Shown here piece after piece: positions 24,382 through 32,675 of a stretch of 64,000 bases of DNA; within the stretch, counting starts at the first letter, position 1, and the number at the start of each line of letters is the position of its first letter. The notes under the pieces were generated by a model. It ran no database searches. It had not been told where the DNA came from and worked only from the letters and a program-made list of their open reading frames with translations. Origin of the DNA: Pseudalkalibacillus berkeleyi (GTDB lineage Bacteria; Bacillota; Bacilli; Bacillales; Fictibacillaceae); contig NZ_JAKIJS010000003.1 in the NCBI RefSeq assembly GCF_021608225.1, forward strand, positions 24,724-88,723, read 5' to 3'. The position numbers were made by a program, and so were the translations under genes.

Positions 24382-24558
24382 ATGAGCCTTCTGAAAGAGA
24401 ATTGTCCCGTTTGTCAGAAAGCATTATTAAGTAAGAGGCAGGGGTTCTTCAATTTGAAGACGATCAAACACTGTCCTGATCTTCACTTCGAAAAAGAGTA
24501 CCACCCTGCCTTAGAAACGTATATAGAAACTTACAATGACCTAAGCGTTATCCGCTAA
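24382..24558 (+). CDS. 58-aa CxxC zinc-ribbon-like protein
   Basis: This small gene starts [16 protein letters not shown]. It carries Cys8-x2-Cys11 and His30-Cys31-x3-His35, a spacing that could bind one zinc. The rest is a short amphipathic tail ([11 protein letters not shown]). GGAGGTG lies 9 nt before the ATG. The last 11 bp overlap the 3' end of the convergent TauE gene, and it is divergent from the methyltransferase. I do not recognise the family; the ribosome binding site and codon use make it a credible gene. Confidence 0.65.
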   Translation: MSLLKENCPVCQKALLSKRQGFFNLKTIKHCPDLHFEKEYHPALETYIETYNDLSVIR

Positions 24559-25330
24559 ATACATCCAACCATATTTTGATGGATGTACCTGCTATAAGTA
24601 AGGCAAGAATCCATTGTAAAATCTTTGTGTTCACTCTTTTGCCTGCTTGTGCACCAAGTGGTGAAGCAATTAAGCTTGCTACAACCATAATCAATGCCGG
24701 AATAAGCATCACTTGACCTGTAGAAAGCTTACCAACTGTTGATCCAATTGAAGAGATGAATGTAATTGCCAGTGAGGTTGCAATCGTCATTCTAGTAGGG
24801 ATCTTCAATACGACTAGCATGATTGGTACTAAGATAAATGCACCCGCTGCACCAACAATACCTGCACCAATTCCTACGACAAATGCGAGGCCAGCTGCTA
24901 ACCATTTGTTAAACGTGACACTATGCATATCCTGATCATCTAGTCCTTTTTTAGGAATAAACATCATAATAGCAGCAATCGTTGCAAGTCCGCCATATAC
25001 AATGTTGATTCCATCTTCAGATAGTAACTTCGAGCCATATGCACCGATGAAACTACCAAGTAAAATACTCGTACCCATATAAATAATTAACGTTTTGTTC
25101 AAATATCCACCTTTACGATATGCCCATACACCACCAATGGTAGCAAAGAATACTTGAACAGCACTAATGCCAGAAACTTCATGTGATGTAAAAGCTGAGA
25201 AACCGAGTAACGCAGGTATATATAAAAGCATTGGATACTTGATGATGGATCCACCGATTCCCACCATTCCGGAAACGAAGGAGCCAACAAACCCAATTAG
25301 GAATATGGTTATCATAAATCCTATTTCCAT
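24548..25330 (-). CDS. TauE/SafE family sulfite/sulfur-compound exporter (YrkJ-like)
   Basis: A 260-aa polytopic protein with about eight helices. The two family repeats are visible: [20 protein letters not shown] at the N-terminus and [19 protein letters not shown] in the second half. It is predicted to export sulfite or a related sulfur anion. It is the last gene of a cassette that matches B. subtilis yrkEFHIJ in content and order. GGAGGGTG precedes the ATG, and a hairpin between it and the upstream tusA-like gene may reduce read-through. Confidence 0.9.
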   Translation of the reverse strand: MEIGFMITIFLIGFVGSFVSGMVGIGGSIIKYPMLLYIPALLGFSAFTSHEVSGISAVQVFFATIGGVWAYRKGGYLNKTLIIYMGTSILLGSFIGAYGSKLLSEDGINIVYGGLATIAAIMMFIPKKGLDDQDMHSVTFNKWLAAGLAFVVGIGAGIVGAAGAFILVPIMLVVLKIPTRMTIATSLAITFISSIGSTVGKLSTGQVMLIPALIMVVASLIASPLGAQAGKRVNTKILQWILALLIAGTSIKIWLDVFSG

Positions 25331-25363
25331 GTTTCATCACCCTCCTATTTCTATCAAATAGAA

Positions 25364-25396
25364 AAGGGGCTGCCATTCTGTGAAGGCCAGCCCCTT
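25364..25396 (-). terminator. Intercistronic terminator/attenuator before the TauE gene
   Basis: AAGGGGCTG and CAGCCCCTT form a 9-bp stem around a 15-nt loop. On the minus strand TTTTCTATTTG follows, so it could end most transcripts before tauE. Confidence 0.7.
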
Positions 25397-25423
25397 AAAT
25401 TGTGTTTCATTCTGGTTGGCTTC

Positions 25424-25651
25424 TTATGCTTTCTTGATCCAGAATTTAAAGACGCCGTCTTCCTCAGCATCTTGAAGAAGTTCGTGACCACCTGATTTCA
25501 CCCATGCTGTAAGGTCGCTTTTCGCACCTTTATCTGTTGCGTGAATTTCAAGCACTTGACCAGAATCGATTTCATCGATAGCTTTCTTCGTTTTGACGAT
25601 TGGCATTGGACATGCAAGTCCTTTTGCGTCTAATACTTTATCTGCGTTCAT
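25424..25651 (-). CDS. TusA/SirA-like sulfur carrier (YrkI-like)
   Basis: A 75-aa TusA-family protein. The sulfur-carrying Cys is in KGLACPMPIVKTKKAI, followed by QVLEIHATDKGAKSDLTAW. It accepts persulfide sulfur and passes it to partners. The N-terminal half of the fused YrkF-like protein encoded at 27.2-27.8 kb is nearly identical over the CPMP region, which suggests internal duplication. A GGAGG site precedes the ATG, 23 bp after the persulfide dioxygenase-like gene. Confidence 0.92.
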   Translation of the reverse strand: MNADKVLDAKGLACPMPIVKTKKAIDEIDSGQVLEIHATDKGAKSDLTAWVKSGGHELLQDAEEDGVFKFWIKKA

Positions 25652-25674
25652 ATTGTAAAACCTCCTAGTATTGT

Positions 25675-26808
25675 TTACCCTTCAACCGCACAGCGGTTTG
25701 GTCCAATTTCCATTTCACGTTGTTCTTCTTCTTCAGGGTTGATTTTACCCATGTTCGTTTCACGAATCTCTTGATATGCATTTGGCTGAGGAGGAAGGTT
25801 CTCAGTAACCATCTTACGGAATTCACCCTCATCATCAACGTTCAACCCTGTATTTTCAGCATAGAGAGTCCCAAGTTTTGCTTTCACAGATCCGTCATTG
25901 TTCAATTCTGTCACTTTTGAGAAGTGAGCAGGAAGAACAACCAATTCATCTGATAGATCTTTATATTTACGATATAACGTATCTCTCAAGTCACCGACCC
26001 AATCTTCTGCTTTTCCTGCTAAGTCTGGACGACCGATGGATTTGACGAACAGAATATCACCTGTTAATAGATATTGATCATCAACAATAAATGACGTACT
26101 TCCAATCGTGTGTCCAGGTGAGTAGATCGGTTGGACTTGAATACTCGTGTTTCCTACAGTTAAATCATTGCCTTCTTCAAGCTGGTTATAATCGAAAGTA
26201 ACTTCCGTCGCATCCTTTGGTGGAAGGTAATATTCTGCGCCGAATAATTCGGCAAGTGTACGTCCACCAGAGATGTGGTCTGCGTGCAGGTGCGTATCGG
26301 CAAGGTATTTCACCTTCAAGTCATTTTCACTAACAAACTTTTCATATGGTTCTGTCATACGGTTACTATCAATAATCATCGCTTCACCATTTGATTCCAC
26401 GAGATAAGATAGGCAACCTTTTCCGATGCGAACGAATTGATAAATCGCACCGCCATCTTTCAAATCACCAATTTTGACTGGCTCAAGGTGTTCACTCCAT
26501 GATTTCATTCCACCTTGGAGATATGAAACATTCTCAACACCAGCTTCAACGAGCTGTTCAGCTACGAATTTAGATGATCCTTCCTTCGCACAGACAACAA
26601 GCTTTTCTGTATCATCAGGTAATTGATCAAGAATGTCATCGACACCTTCAAGCAACTCAAAATATGGGACGTTGATCGTTTCCACTGAATCCCCTTCAAT
26701 TTTCCAATCTTGATGTGCTTCTTCATTCCGAACATCTAGAATGAACAAGTTTTGTTTATTGATTACTTTTTCTGCAACTTGCTTTGCAGTCATTTCTTTC
26801 AATGCCAT
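25675..26808 (-). CDS. Rhodanese/persulfide-dioxygenase-type MBL-fold hydrolase (YrkH-like)
   Basis: A 377-aa two-domain protein. An N-terminal rhodanese domain (about 5-110) has Cys73 in VVCAKEGSS as the persulfide site. The metallo-beta-lactamase domain has [11 protein letters not shown] (HxHADH at 173-178), [13 protein letters not shown] and PAHF metal ligands. It corresponds to YrkH and relates to the persulfide dioxygenases (ETHE1/CstB) that oxidise low-molecular-weight persulfide to sulfite. It ends in an acidic tail and GPNRCAVEG. In the operon it sits between DsrE-like and TusA-like carriers, consistent with persulfide detoxification. Confidence 0.9.
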   Translation of the reverse strand: MALKEMTAKQVAEKVINKQNLFILDVRNEEAHQDWKIEGDSVETINVPYFELLEGVDDILDQLPDDTEKLVVCAKEGSSKFVAEQLVEAGVENVSYLQGGMKSWSEHLEPVKIGDLKDGGAIYQFVRIGKGCLSYLVESNGEAMIIDSNRMTEPYEKFVSENDLKVKYLADTHLHADHISGGRTLAELFGAEYYLPPKDATEVTFDYNQLEEGNDLTVGNTSIQVQPIYSPGHTIGSTSFIVDDQYLLTGDILFVKSIGRPDLAGKAEDWVGDLRDTLYRKYKDLSDELVVLPAHFSKVTELNNDGSVKAKLGTLYAENTGLNVDDEGEFRKMVTENLPPQPNAYQEIRETNMGKINPEEEEQREMEIGPNRCAVEG

Positions 26809-26826
26809 TCTTCATCTCTCCTTTTC

Positions 26827-27222
26827 TTAAAACGTTAGCGTAACGTCTGCATCCTCTGCATAATCAAGGAATGTCACAGCTCCGCCAACTTCAATTCCAT
26901 CTACAAAATGTTCTTTCTCTAGACCCATGACGTCCATTGTCATTTGACAACCGATCAATCTAACATTCAATTCTTTTGCCATTTCAACGAGCTCTGGAAT
27001 GGATGGTACGTTAGATTTTTCGAATCCTTCTTGATAGTGCTCTTTACCTTCTGGAATCGGTAATTGCTTGTGTCCCTCTTTATGAATCAGATTCAAACCT
27101 TCGAATGTGAAGAAGATTGCTACCTCCGAATCAGATGCTGCCGCAGCTGTTGCTACGTTCATCACCTTGTATGCGTCAAATAAGCTTCCATTACTTGCGA
27201 TAATTGCTACTTTCTTTGCCAT
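26827..27222 (-). CDS. DsrE/DsrF-like sulfurtransferase (131 aa)
   Basis: A DsrE-fold protein of 131 aa. The conserved Cys92 lies in LIGCQMTMDVMG, the usual position for the sulfur-relay Cys. The N-terminus MAKKVAIIASNGSLFDAYKV forms strand 1 and its loop. A GGAGG site precedes it; 24 bp separate it from the upstream YrkF-like gene. It is a paralogue of the 160-aa DsrE protein at the head of the operon but lacks its Met/Lys-rich insert. Confidence 0.9.
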   Translation of the reverse strand: MAKKVAIIASNGSLFDAYKVMNVATAAAASDSEVAIFFTFEGLNLIHKEGHKQLPIPEGKEHYQEGFEKSNVPSIPELVEMAKELNVRLIGCQMTMDVMGLEKEHFVDGIEVGGAVTFLDYAEDADVTLTF

Positions 27223-27246
27223 GTTAAAAAACCTCCTATTTAATGA

Positions 27247-27810
27247 TTAGTCGTTTTCTGTTTGGCCTTTCCAGTCGGACATTCCAGGAACAACATTCCA
27301 TACATTGTTGAAGCCTTTGTCCGATAATAGTTGCGATGCACGATCACTACGGTTTCCTGTTCTGCACACAACATGAATATTGTCATCTTTATTCAATTCA
27401 CTATGACGCTCTTCAAGCTCACCTAAAGGAATCGATTTTGCTCCAGGAATTCTGCTGAACGCATATTCTGCTGGTTCTCTTACGTCTAATACGACGATAT
27501 CATCATTTTCGAGTTTCGATTGTAACTCCTCGTTATTGATTACATGTGGATATTCTGTATCTTCTTTCGTCTCTTCAGGGCTTGCTTTTCGAAGGTAATG
27601 TTTCAGTACATCCCCTTCTTCTTTCGTTCCTAAATATTGATGTCCAGTTGACTTAGCCCACGCTTGAATATCTGCAGTGGAGCCTTTGTCAGTAGCTTGC
27701 ACTTCAAGTACTTGCCCTGGTTCCACTTCTCCTAGCGCTTTTTTCGTTTTTACGATTGGCATAGGACAAGCAAGTCCTTTTGCATCTAATAATTTGTCTG
27801 TTTTAATCAT
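27247..27810 (-). CDS. TusA-rhodanese fusion (YrkF-like)
   Basis: A 187-aa fusion. Residues 1-75 are a TusA domain with Cys15 in LACPMPIV; residues 90-187 are a rhodanese domain with active Cys149 in VVCRTGNRS. It corresponds to B. subtilis YrkF. The fusion allows sulfur transfer from a rhodanese persulfide to a TusA carrier within one chain. It is flanked by a separate single-domain rhodanese and a DsrE protein. The assignment is strong from both active-site loops. Confidence 0.92.
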   Translation of the reverse strand: MIKTDKLLDAKGLACPMPIVKTKKALGEVEPGQVLEVQATDKGSTADIQAWAKSTGHQYLGTKEEGDVLKHYLRKASPEETKEDTEYPHVINNEELQSKLENDDIVVLDVREPAEYAFSRIPGAKSIPLGELEERHSELNKDDNIHVVCRTGNRSDRASQLLSDKGFNNVWNVVPGMSDWKGQTEND

Positions 27811-27833
27811 TTCTGATTTCCTCCTTAAAGTGA

Positions 27834-28142
27834 TTACTTCTTAGGTTCAGTTTGACCGTTCCATTTCAACATGCCGCCATCCATGTTCAGTACTGAGAAA
27901 CCTTTCTCTTGTAAGAACTGAGCGGCTTTTCCACTACGATTACCTGAACGACAAACCATTACATGCTCTTCACCTTTTGGTATTTCGTTATAACGTTCTG
28001 GTAGTTCATCAAGAGGAATATGAGTCGCTTCAGGAATCATTCCGTTCGCAACTTCCTCGTTTTGACGAACATCGATAATACTAATCTTTTCATTGTTTGT
28101 TAATTGTTCTTCTACTTGTTTTGGTTGAATTGTTTTCACCAT
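27834..28142 (-). CDS. Single-domain rhodanese
   Basis: A 102-aa rhodanese with Cys64 in VMVCRSGNRSGKAA and the conserved DVRQNEEVANGMIPEATHIP. ATG 28142 follows GGAGGAA; a longer frame lacks a binding site. A CstR-like palindrome lies just upstream at 28180-28195, between this gene and the DsrE gene. The operon thus carries three rhodanese domains in three proteins. Confidence 0.92.
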   Translation of the reverse strand: MVKTIQPKQVEEQLTNNEKISIIDVRQNEEVANGMIPEATHIPLDELPERYNEIPKGEEHVMVCRSGNRSGKAAQFLQEKGFSVLNMDGGMLKWNGQTEPKK

Positions 28143-28179
28143 TTGGAAATTCCTCCTCATATGGGATGACATTTGTACA

Positions 28180-28195
28180 ATAGCCCTCAGGGTAT
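28180..28195. promoter_or_regulatory. CstR-like operator inside the sulfur operon
   Basis: ATAGCCCTCAGGGTAT matches the palindromes at 28.73, 28.78 and 29.16 kb and lies between the 160-aa DsrE gene and the rhodanese gene. No clear promoter accompanies it. Confidence 0.55.
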
Positions 28196-28213
28196 TTTTT
28201 TTAAACGTAAAAA

Positions 28214-28699
28214 TTAAATAAATAGGTTCACTTTACCTTCGTTTGCTTCTCCAAGGTAAGCAGCAACGCCGGCATAATCGATATCATCAAGGAGTTCTTC
28301 TTTTTGCAATCCTAGAAGATCCATTGTCATCGTACAAGCGACAAGATTAACGCCTTGTTCTTGAGCCATTTCGACTAGATCAGGAAGTGATTGGACGTTG
28401 TGCTTTTTCATGACTTTTTTGATCATTTTTGGACCCATTCCAGCCATGTGCATTTTTGAAAGTCCTAGCTTATTTGTTCCACGAGGCATCATTTTGCCAA
28501 ACATTTTCTCAAGCATTCCTTTTTTCACAGGTACTTGCTCATCTTTACGAAGTGTATTTAATCCCCAGAATGTGTGGAAAATTGTCACCTCATGGTCGTA
28601 AGCTGCAGCACCGTTAGCAATGATATATGCTGCGATCGCTTTGTCTAAATCTCCACTAAACAGTACAATCGTTGTCTTATCTTTCTTTACTTCAGTCAT
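28214..28699 (-). CDS. DsrE/DsrF-like protein (YrkE-like, 160 aa)
   Basis: A 160-aa DsrE-fold protein with the conserved Cys122 in LVACTMTMDLLGL. A Met/Lys-rich insert spans about residues 60-100 (MLEKMFGKMMPRG, MHMAGMGPKM). Length and insert match B. subtilis YrkE. It is the first structural gene of the sulfur operon, right behind a promoter with two CstR-type palindromes. ATG 28699 is used, with GGAGGG 7 nt upstream; the open frame extends 10 codons upstream without a site. It is predicted to take part in persulfide relay. Confidence 0.9.
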   Translation of the reverse strand: MTEVKKDKTTIVLFSGDLDKAIAAYIIANGAAAYDHEVTIFHTFWGLNTLRKDEQVPVKKGMLEKMFGKMMPRGTNKLGLSKMHMAGMGPKMIKKVMKKHNVQSLPDLVEMAQEQGVNLVACTMTMDLLGLQKEELLDDIDYAGVAAYLGEANEGKVNLFI

Positions 28700-28727
28700 A
28701 ATATTCCCTCCAATAATTTGTATACTC

Positions 28728-28743
28728 ATACCCCTATAGGTAT
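28728..28743. promoter_or_regulatory. CstR-type operator 1 of the sulfur operon
   Basis: ATACCCCTATAGGTAT lies 29 bp upstream of the YrkE-like start and is identical to the operator upstream of the regulator gene. Confidence 0.8.
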
Positions 28744-28776
28744 TAATTTATTTAAAAATAAAAAGGTGTTTTTTTG

Positions 28777-28792
28777 ATACCCCTAAGGGTAT
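28777..28792. promoter_or_regulatory. CstR-type operator 2 overlapping the promoter
   Basis: ATACCCCTAAGGGTAT overlaps the downstream edge of the -10 element (28791-28796), so a bound repressor would block RNA polymerase. Confidence 0.8.
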
Positions 28793-28819
28793 ATTATTAC
28801 ACATCAGCCAATGTGTCAA
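28791..28819 (-). promoter_or_regulatory. Sigma-A promoter of the sulfur operon
   Basis: On the minus strand TTGACA (28819-28814) and TAATAT (28796-28791) are separated by 17 bp. Confidence 0.8.
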
Positions 28820-28864
28820 CACCTTTGTTTTATATTTAATAGTGATGCCTTTGCAAAGTCGCCT

Positions 28865-29125
28865 TTAGCGGCTCTTTACAAGTAAGTTCACGGCTTCTTG
28901 AATCATTTCATCCGTGCTTTCGCCTTTAGACATTTGCTCGCGTACACATTGTTCAAGGTTGCTTCCGACGACTAAACCAATTGTACGATCCAACGCGCTG
29001 CGTACAGCAGACATTTGCGTCACAAGATCTTTACAATCCTTCTCTTCTTCCATCATCTTTAAAAGCCCTCGAACTTGTCCTTCAATTCTTTTGACGCGGT
29101 TCTTCATTTGATCTGTATATTCCAT
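28865..29125 (-). CDS. CstR-type persulfide-sensing repressor (CsoR family, YrkD-like)
   Basis: An 86-aa four-helix CsoR/RcnR-family repressor. The two reactive positions are Cys31 (KDCKDLV) and Cys60 (EQCVREQ), exactly the CstR spacing. The His that copper-sensing CsoR has four residues before the second Cys is Asn56 here, which argues against copper sensing. CstR forms di- to tetrasulfide crosslinks with hydropersulfides and then releases DNA. Identical ATACCCCTATAGGTAT palindromes lie upstream of this gene and of the sulfur operon. It is probably autoregulated. Confidence 0.93.
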   Translation of the reverse strand: MEYTDQMKNRVKRIEGQVRGLLKMMEEEKDCKDLVTQMSAVRSALDRTIGLVVGSNLEQCVREQMSKGESTDEMIQEAVNLLVKSR

Positions 29126-29156
29126 GAGGGAACGCCCTCCTTTATGTTTTCTTTAA

Positions 29157-29172
29157 TACCCCTATAGGTATA
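29157..29172. promoter_or_regulatory. CstR-type operator of the regulator gene
   Basis: ATACCCCTATAGGTAT begins within the -10 region of the regulator's promoter and lies 31 bp upstream of its start codon. Confidence 0.8.
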
Positions 29173-29199
29173 ATACAACAGTTATTAAATATATGCAAA
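29171..29199 (-). promoter_or_regulatory. Sigma-A promoter of the CstR gene
   Basis: TTGCAT (29199-29194) and TATTAT (29176-29171) on the minus strand have 17-bp spacing and overlap the operator. Confidence 0.75.
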
Positions 29200-29260
29200 T
29201 TCACTTTGTATCTTGATTCGAGTTTAAGGGTTATGGAACGTTTAATCAACTGTTCTGTTT

Positions 29261-29276
29261 ATACCCCCTTGCGTAT
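29261..29276. promoter_or_regulatory. Degenerate CstR-like palindrome
   Basis: ATACCCCCTTGCGTAT resembles the other operators but has two mismatched positions. It lies 62 bp upstream of the CstR promoter. Confidence 0.4.
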
Positions 29277-29312
29277 AAAATAAGAGTTGGCTCCTAGGTG
29301 AGAAGCCAACTC
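29277..29312 (-). terminator. Terminator of cadA
   Basis: GAGTTGGCT and AGCCAACTC form a 9-bp stem; TTATTTTAT follows on the minus strand. Confidence 0.8.
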
Positions 29313-29317
29313 CGTTC

Positions 29318-31432
29318 TTATTTTTCTTTTAACCGCAACAGTCTTAGACTGTTTAAGGTGACGATCAAGGTAGCACCCATATCGGCAAAGATTGCAATCC
29401 ATAATGTCAGCCAACCAGGCACAACGAGTAGAAGTGCAAGTACCTTTATTCCGATTGAAAAGCTTATGTTCTGTTTAATGATGTTCAATGTTTTACGGCT
29501 AAGCCTGATTGCATAAGGAAGCTTGCGTAGATCATCGCCCATTAATGCGATATCAGCTGTTTCAATCGCAGTATCTGTTCCTGCTCCTCCCATTGCGAAT
29601 CCAACAGTAGATGCAGCTAAGGCAGGTGCATCATTCACTCCATCTCCGATCATCGCTACTTTTCCATACTTTTGCTCATATTGTTTAATGTATTCAAGCT
29701 TTTCTTCTGGAAGCAATTCTGCTTTTACAGTTGTGAGGTTCATTTGTTTGGCGATACTTTGTGCCGTACGTTCATGATCCCCAGTAAGCATAATCGTATT
29801 TTGAATACCTAATTGGTGTAGTGATTTTATAACGTCAGCACTTTCTTTACGAATTGTATCCGCTACAGCTATCATCGCAAGCAGTTCCTTATCTGAACCA
29901 ACGGCAAGAACAGTCTTCCCTTCTTCACGTAATCGATCGATTGTTTCAACCGTTGTTGAAGGTACATCCAACTTTAAGTCATCCGTAAATAAGGATAGGC
30001 TTCCTGCATAATAAACGACATCTCCCATCGTCCCTTTAATACCCTTACCGGTAATCGATTGAAAGTCATCGAGATCGTTTGAATGAAAGCTGATGTTCTC
30101 ACTATCCGCTTTCTTTATGATTGCTGATGCCAGTGGATGCTGCGATCTACTTTCAAGAAGGGCCGTAATTCGTAGAACATGGTCATCTTCTTGGTCTGAA
30201 AGGTTGATGATGTCCGTTACTTCAGGAACACCTTTCGTTAAAGTCCCTGTTTTATCAAAAGCAATAGACTTTAATTTACCTGCTTCTTCTAGATATACGC
30301 CGCCTTTTACTAAAATTCCGTTTCGTGCGGCATTACCAACTGCCGTCACGATTGATACAGGTGTAGAAATGACGAGTGCACACGGACAACCGACGACAAG
30401 TACGGCTAATCCTTGATATACCCATTCACTCCAGCTTGCACCGAATAATGGTGGAATAGTCGCAACACCAATGGCTACTAAAATAATTGCAGGTGTGTAA
30501 TACTTGGCGAATTTATCTACGAAAGATTGTGAAGGCGCACGCTCTTCTTGCGCTTCTTCTACAAGATGTATGATTTTCGCCAACGTCGTATCTTCAACCC
30601 TTTTCGTCACTCTAACCTCTAAATATCCTTCTTCATTTAAGGTGCCAGCAAACACTTCATCATCTGTTGTCATCGTTACAGGTACAGATTCACCTGTGAT
30701 CGCTGATTGATTAATGGAAGAGGTACCGTTTGTGACAACTCCGTCCATCGCCAGTTTCTGACCAGGTTTGACGATCATCGTATCACCAATTTGGACGTCA
30801 TCAACGGGTATTGTCAATTCCTCATTGTTTCGACGAATGGTCGCTTCTTTCGGCGCAATCTCCATTAAGCCTTTGATCGATTGACGCGCTTTATCCATGG
30901 AATAAGCTTCGAGAATTTCACTGATCGCAAACAGAATTACGACCATCGCGCCTTCTCCCCACTCGCCTATAATTGCAGCACCTATAATCGCGATCGTCAT
31001 TAATGTTCTCATATCAAAATCAAATCGCACTAAGTTCTTTAAACCGGTCTGGAATAAACGATACCCACCGACGAGAATCGAACCAGCATAAAGTCCGTTT
31101 GAGAGTATAGAACTTTCACCACTTGTTAGACTTACTGTCCACCCAAGTACGAGTAAGATTGCAGAAATAATGACATTTAGATGTTGTTTCCAAAAAGGTT
31201 CTTTCGTTTCTTCTTCTTGTTCATGTTCCGGGCGTACTTTCAAATTCTCAAACGCCCCGGCTTTTTCAATATCCTTGATTTCAGCACTTCCTGTTATAGT
31301 TAGCTTGGAGGCTGTGAAGTTTACTTTTGCATCATAAACACCATCCAGGTGCTTAACGTTCGTTTCGAACTTTTTCGCACAGTTCGCTCAGGTAAATCCT
31401 GAAATTCGAAATACATGTTGGGGTTGATTCAT
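29318..31432 (-). CDS. cadA: P1B-type Cd/Zn/Pb-exporting ATPase with an in-frame TGA at codon 15
   Basis: From ATG 31432 the frame encodes 704 codons homologous to CadA. The N-terminal HMA domain is [21 protein letters not shown]: the first Cys of GFTCANC is TGA (31390-31388) while the rest of the HMA is intact ([20 protein letters not shown]). Then follow the actuator loop TGES, the metal-site CPC in [20 protein letters not shown] with Asp393, and [10 protein letters not shown]. Without read-through, translation could start at TTG 31243, giving 641 aa with no HMA domain but a full ATPase core. The HMA domain is often dispensable for transport. No selenocysteine insertion element is evident. 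The gene follows cadC with 4 bp between stop and ATG. Confidence 0.85.
31388..31390 (-). other. In-frame TGA replacing the first HMA cysteine codon
   Basis: The codon between GGATTTACC and GCGAACTGT reads TGA where CadA proteins have TGC or TGT. The frame continues without other stops for 690 codons. It may be a nonsense mutation, a sequencing error or a recoded codon. Confidence 0.8.
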
Positions 31433-31436
31433 ATGT

Positions 31437-31811
31437 TCAGCTTGTGCCAAGATGTTTCCCCTCCTCTGCATGAGAGAATGCCATTTGAATGATTTTCCGA
31501 ACATGATCATCATCCAATGAATAATAAACGAGCTTTCCCTCTTTTCTATATTTCGCTAGCCCCATATTTCGTAGTAATCGTAAATGATGGGAAGCAGTTG
31601 CAACCGTACACTCTACAATATTTGAGACGTCACAAACACATAGCTCCTCTTCAATCGATAAAGCATATGCAATCTTAATCCGTGTATCTTCAGATAACGC
31701 TTTGAAGATTTTGGCGGCAGTCATCGTATCCCGTTCTTTTATATCTGTTGAAATGCGTTCGACTTTATCTTCATGAACACACGTCACTTTGCACACATCT
31801 TCTTTTGCCAA
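31437..31811 (-). CDS. cadC: CadC-type ArsR-family metal repressor
   Basis: A 124-aa winged-helix repressor. The metal-binding cysteines fall at Cys7, Cys11, Cys58 and Cys60 when TTG 31811 is the start, exactly the positions of plasmid pI258 CadC. The recognition helix is in VATASHHLRLLRNMG and the wing in RKEGKLVYYSL. AGAGGTG precedes the TTG by 6 nt; a GTG three codons upstream overlaps that site. It is predicted to release DNA on binding Cd, Pb or Zn. An ATTCAAA-N6-TTTGAAT operator lies upstream, and cadA follows directly. Confidence 0.93.
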   Translation of the reverse strand: MAKEDVCKVTCVHEDKVERISTDIKERDTMTAAKIFKALSEDTRIKIAYALSIEEELCVCDVSNIVECTVATASHHLRLLRNMGLAKYRKEGKLVYYSLDDDHVRKIIQMAFSHAEEGKHLGTS

Positions 31812-31833
31812 TATATTCACCTCTCACTTATAC

Positions 31834-31853
31834 ATTCAAACGTTCATTTGAAT
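31834..31853. promoter_or_regulatory. CadC operator
   Basis: ATTCAAA-CGTTCA-TTTGAAT is a perfect 7-bp inverted repeat 23 bp upstream of the cadC start. It resembles the known CadC site with TCAAAT half-sites. Confidence 0.8.
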
Positions 31854-31938
31854 ATTAGTATATTAGTGGTCCAGTCTAAATGTCAAGACGTTTGGCACGA
31901 ACGATATTAGGCAGTGGTACCATATATCTTTGTTACGA

Positions 31939-32559
31939 TTACCATTTTTCAATCTCCCCATAGGTTGTGAGTTTGGTGTCATGGCTTAGGATGATACCTG
32001 CACCGTCTTTGCACGTATAAACAGGAGCACCAAGCTCTGATACAATTTTTCGTATATCGTGTTTCTCCTCATCATAATGGGGCAGAAAATGAAACGGAAT
32101 GAAGTTCAATGCATCCAAATCTTTTAACGCTATGTCGTTAGGATCAAGATTCGCTGCGATCTCAATCGTATGGGACATCATCATTGCTCCTGCACTTACT
32201 CCAATCAGTAATCCTCCATTCTGTACAAACCTTTGTAAGACCGAAATCAGTCCTCGATTCTTGAGATTATTTAAAAAGTAATATGTATTGCCACCAGAGA
32301 GAAAAATGGCGTCACATGTTTCTAGCGATTTTACGTATTTTTGTTCAAACGCTTGATCAATATCTACATATATAAACTCCTCAAACCCTAAGCGTTCTAA
32401 ATGAGGTCTCATTTTATTAAAGTAATATTTCGTTTCATCATATTGGGATGGCACATAACCTAGTTTGGTACCTTTCTTGGAAATCATTCGTTTCATATGA
32501 TCTGCTAAATGTTGATCAATTGACGCATCTAAACTGCTTAGCATGATGAGTTGGCTCAT
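31939..32559 (-). CDS. Peptidase E-like (S51) type 1 glutamine amidotransferase-fold protein
   Basis: A 206-aa S51-family protein. The nucleophile Ser lies in LIGVSAGAMMMS, preceded by AIFLSGGNTYYFL; HFLPHYDEEKHD supplies a conserved His. This is the peptidase E (dipeptidase for Asp-X) group rather than cyanophycinase. Since cyanophycin breakdown yields beta-Asp-Arg, a dipeptidase of this fold in the same genome is notable, but no linkage is shown. It is transcribed alone, divergent from the large orphan membrane protein gene. Confidence 0.82.
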   Translation of the reverse strand: MSQLIMLSSLDASIDQHLADHMKRMISKKGTKLGYVPSQYDETKYYFNKMRPHLERLGFEEFIYVDIDQAFEQKYVKSLETCDAIFLSGGNTYYFLNNLKNRGLISVLQRFVQNGGLLIGVSAGAMMMSHTIEIAANLDPNDIALKDLDALNFIPFHFLPHYDEEKHDIRKIVSELGAPVYTCKDGAGIILSHDTKLTTYGEIEKW

Positions 32560-32675
32560 CTGTATCAGCTCCCCCTTCTTTTTTAAAATAATGAAACCTT
32601 ATTTGCTTGTGTTCGTATGGTACTATAACTATAGAATACATTATTTGGAATGTTTGATTAAATGGGGGTTTTAAA

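Noticed and set aside
31380..31400. Selenocysteine codon in cadA
   Set aside because: Not supported: the nearby hairpin lacks SECIS features and no Sec genes are in the window. It is kept as one of several explanations.
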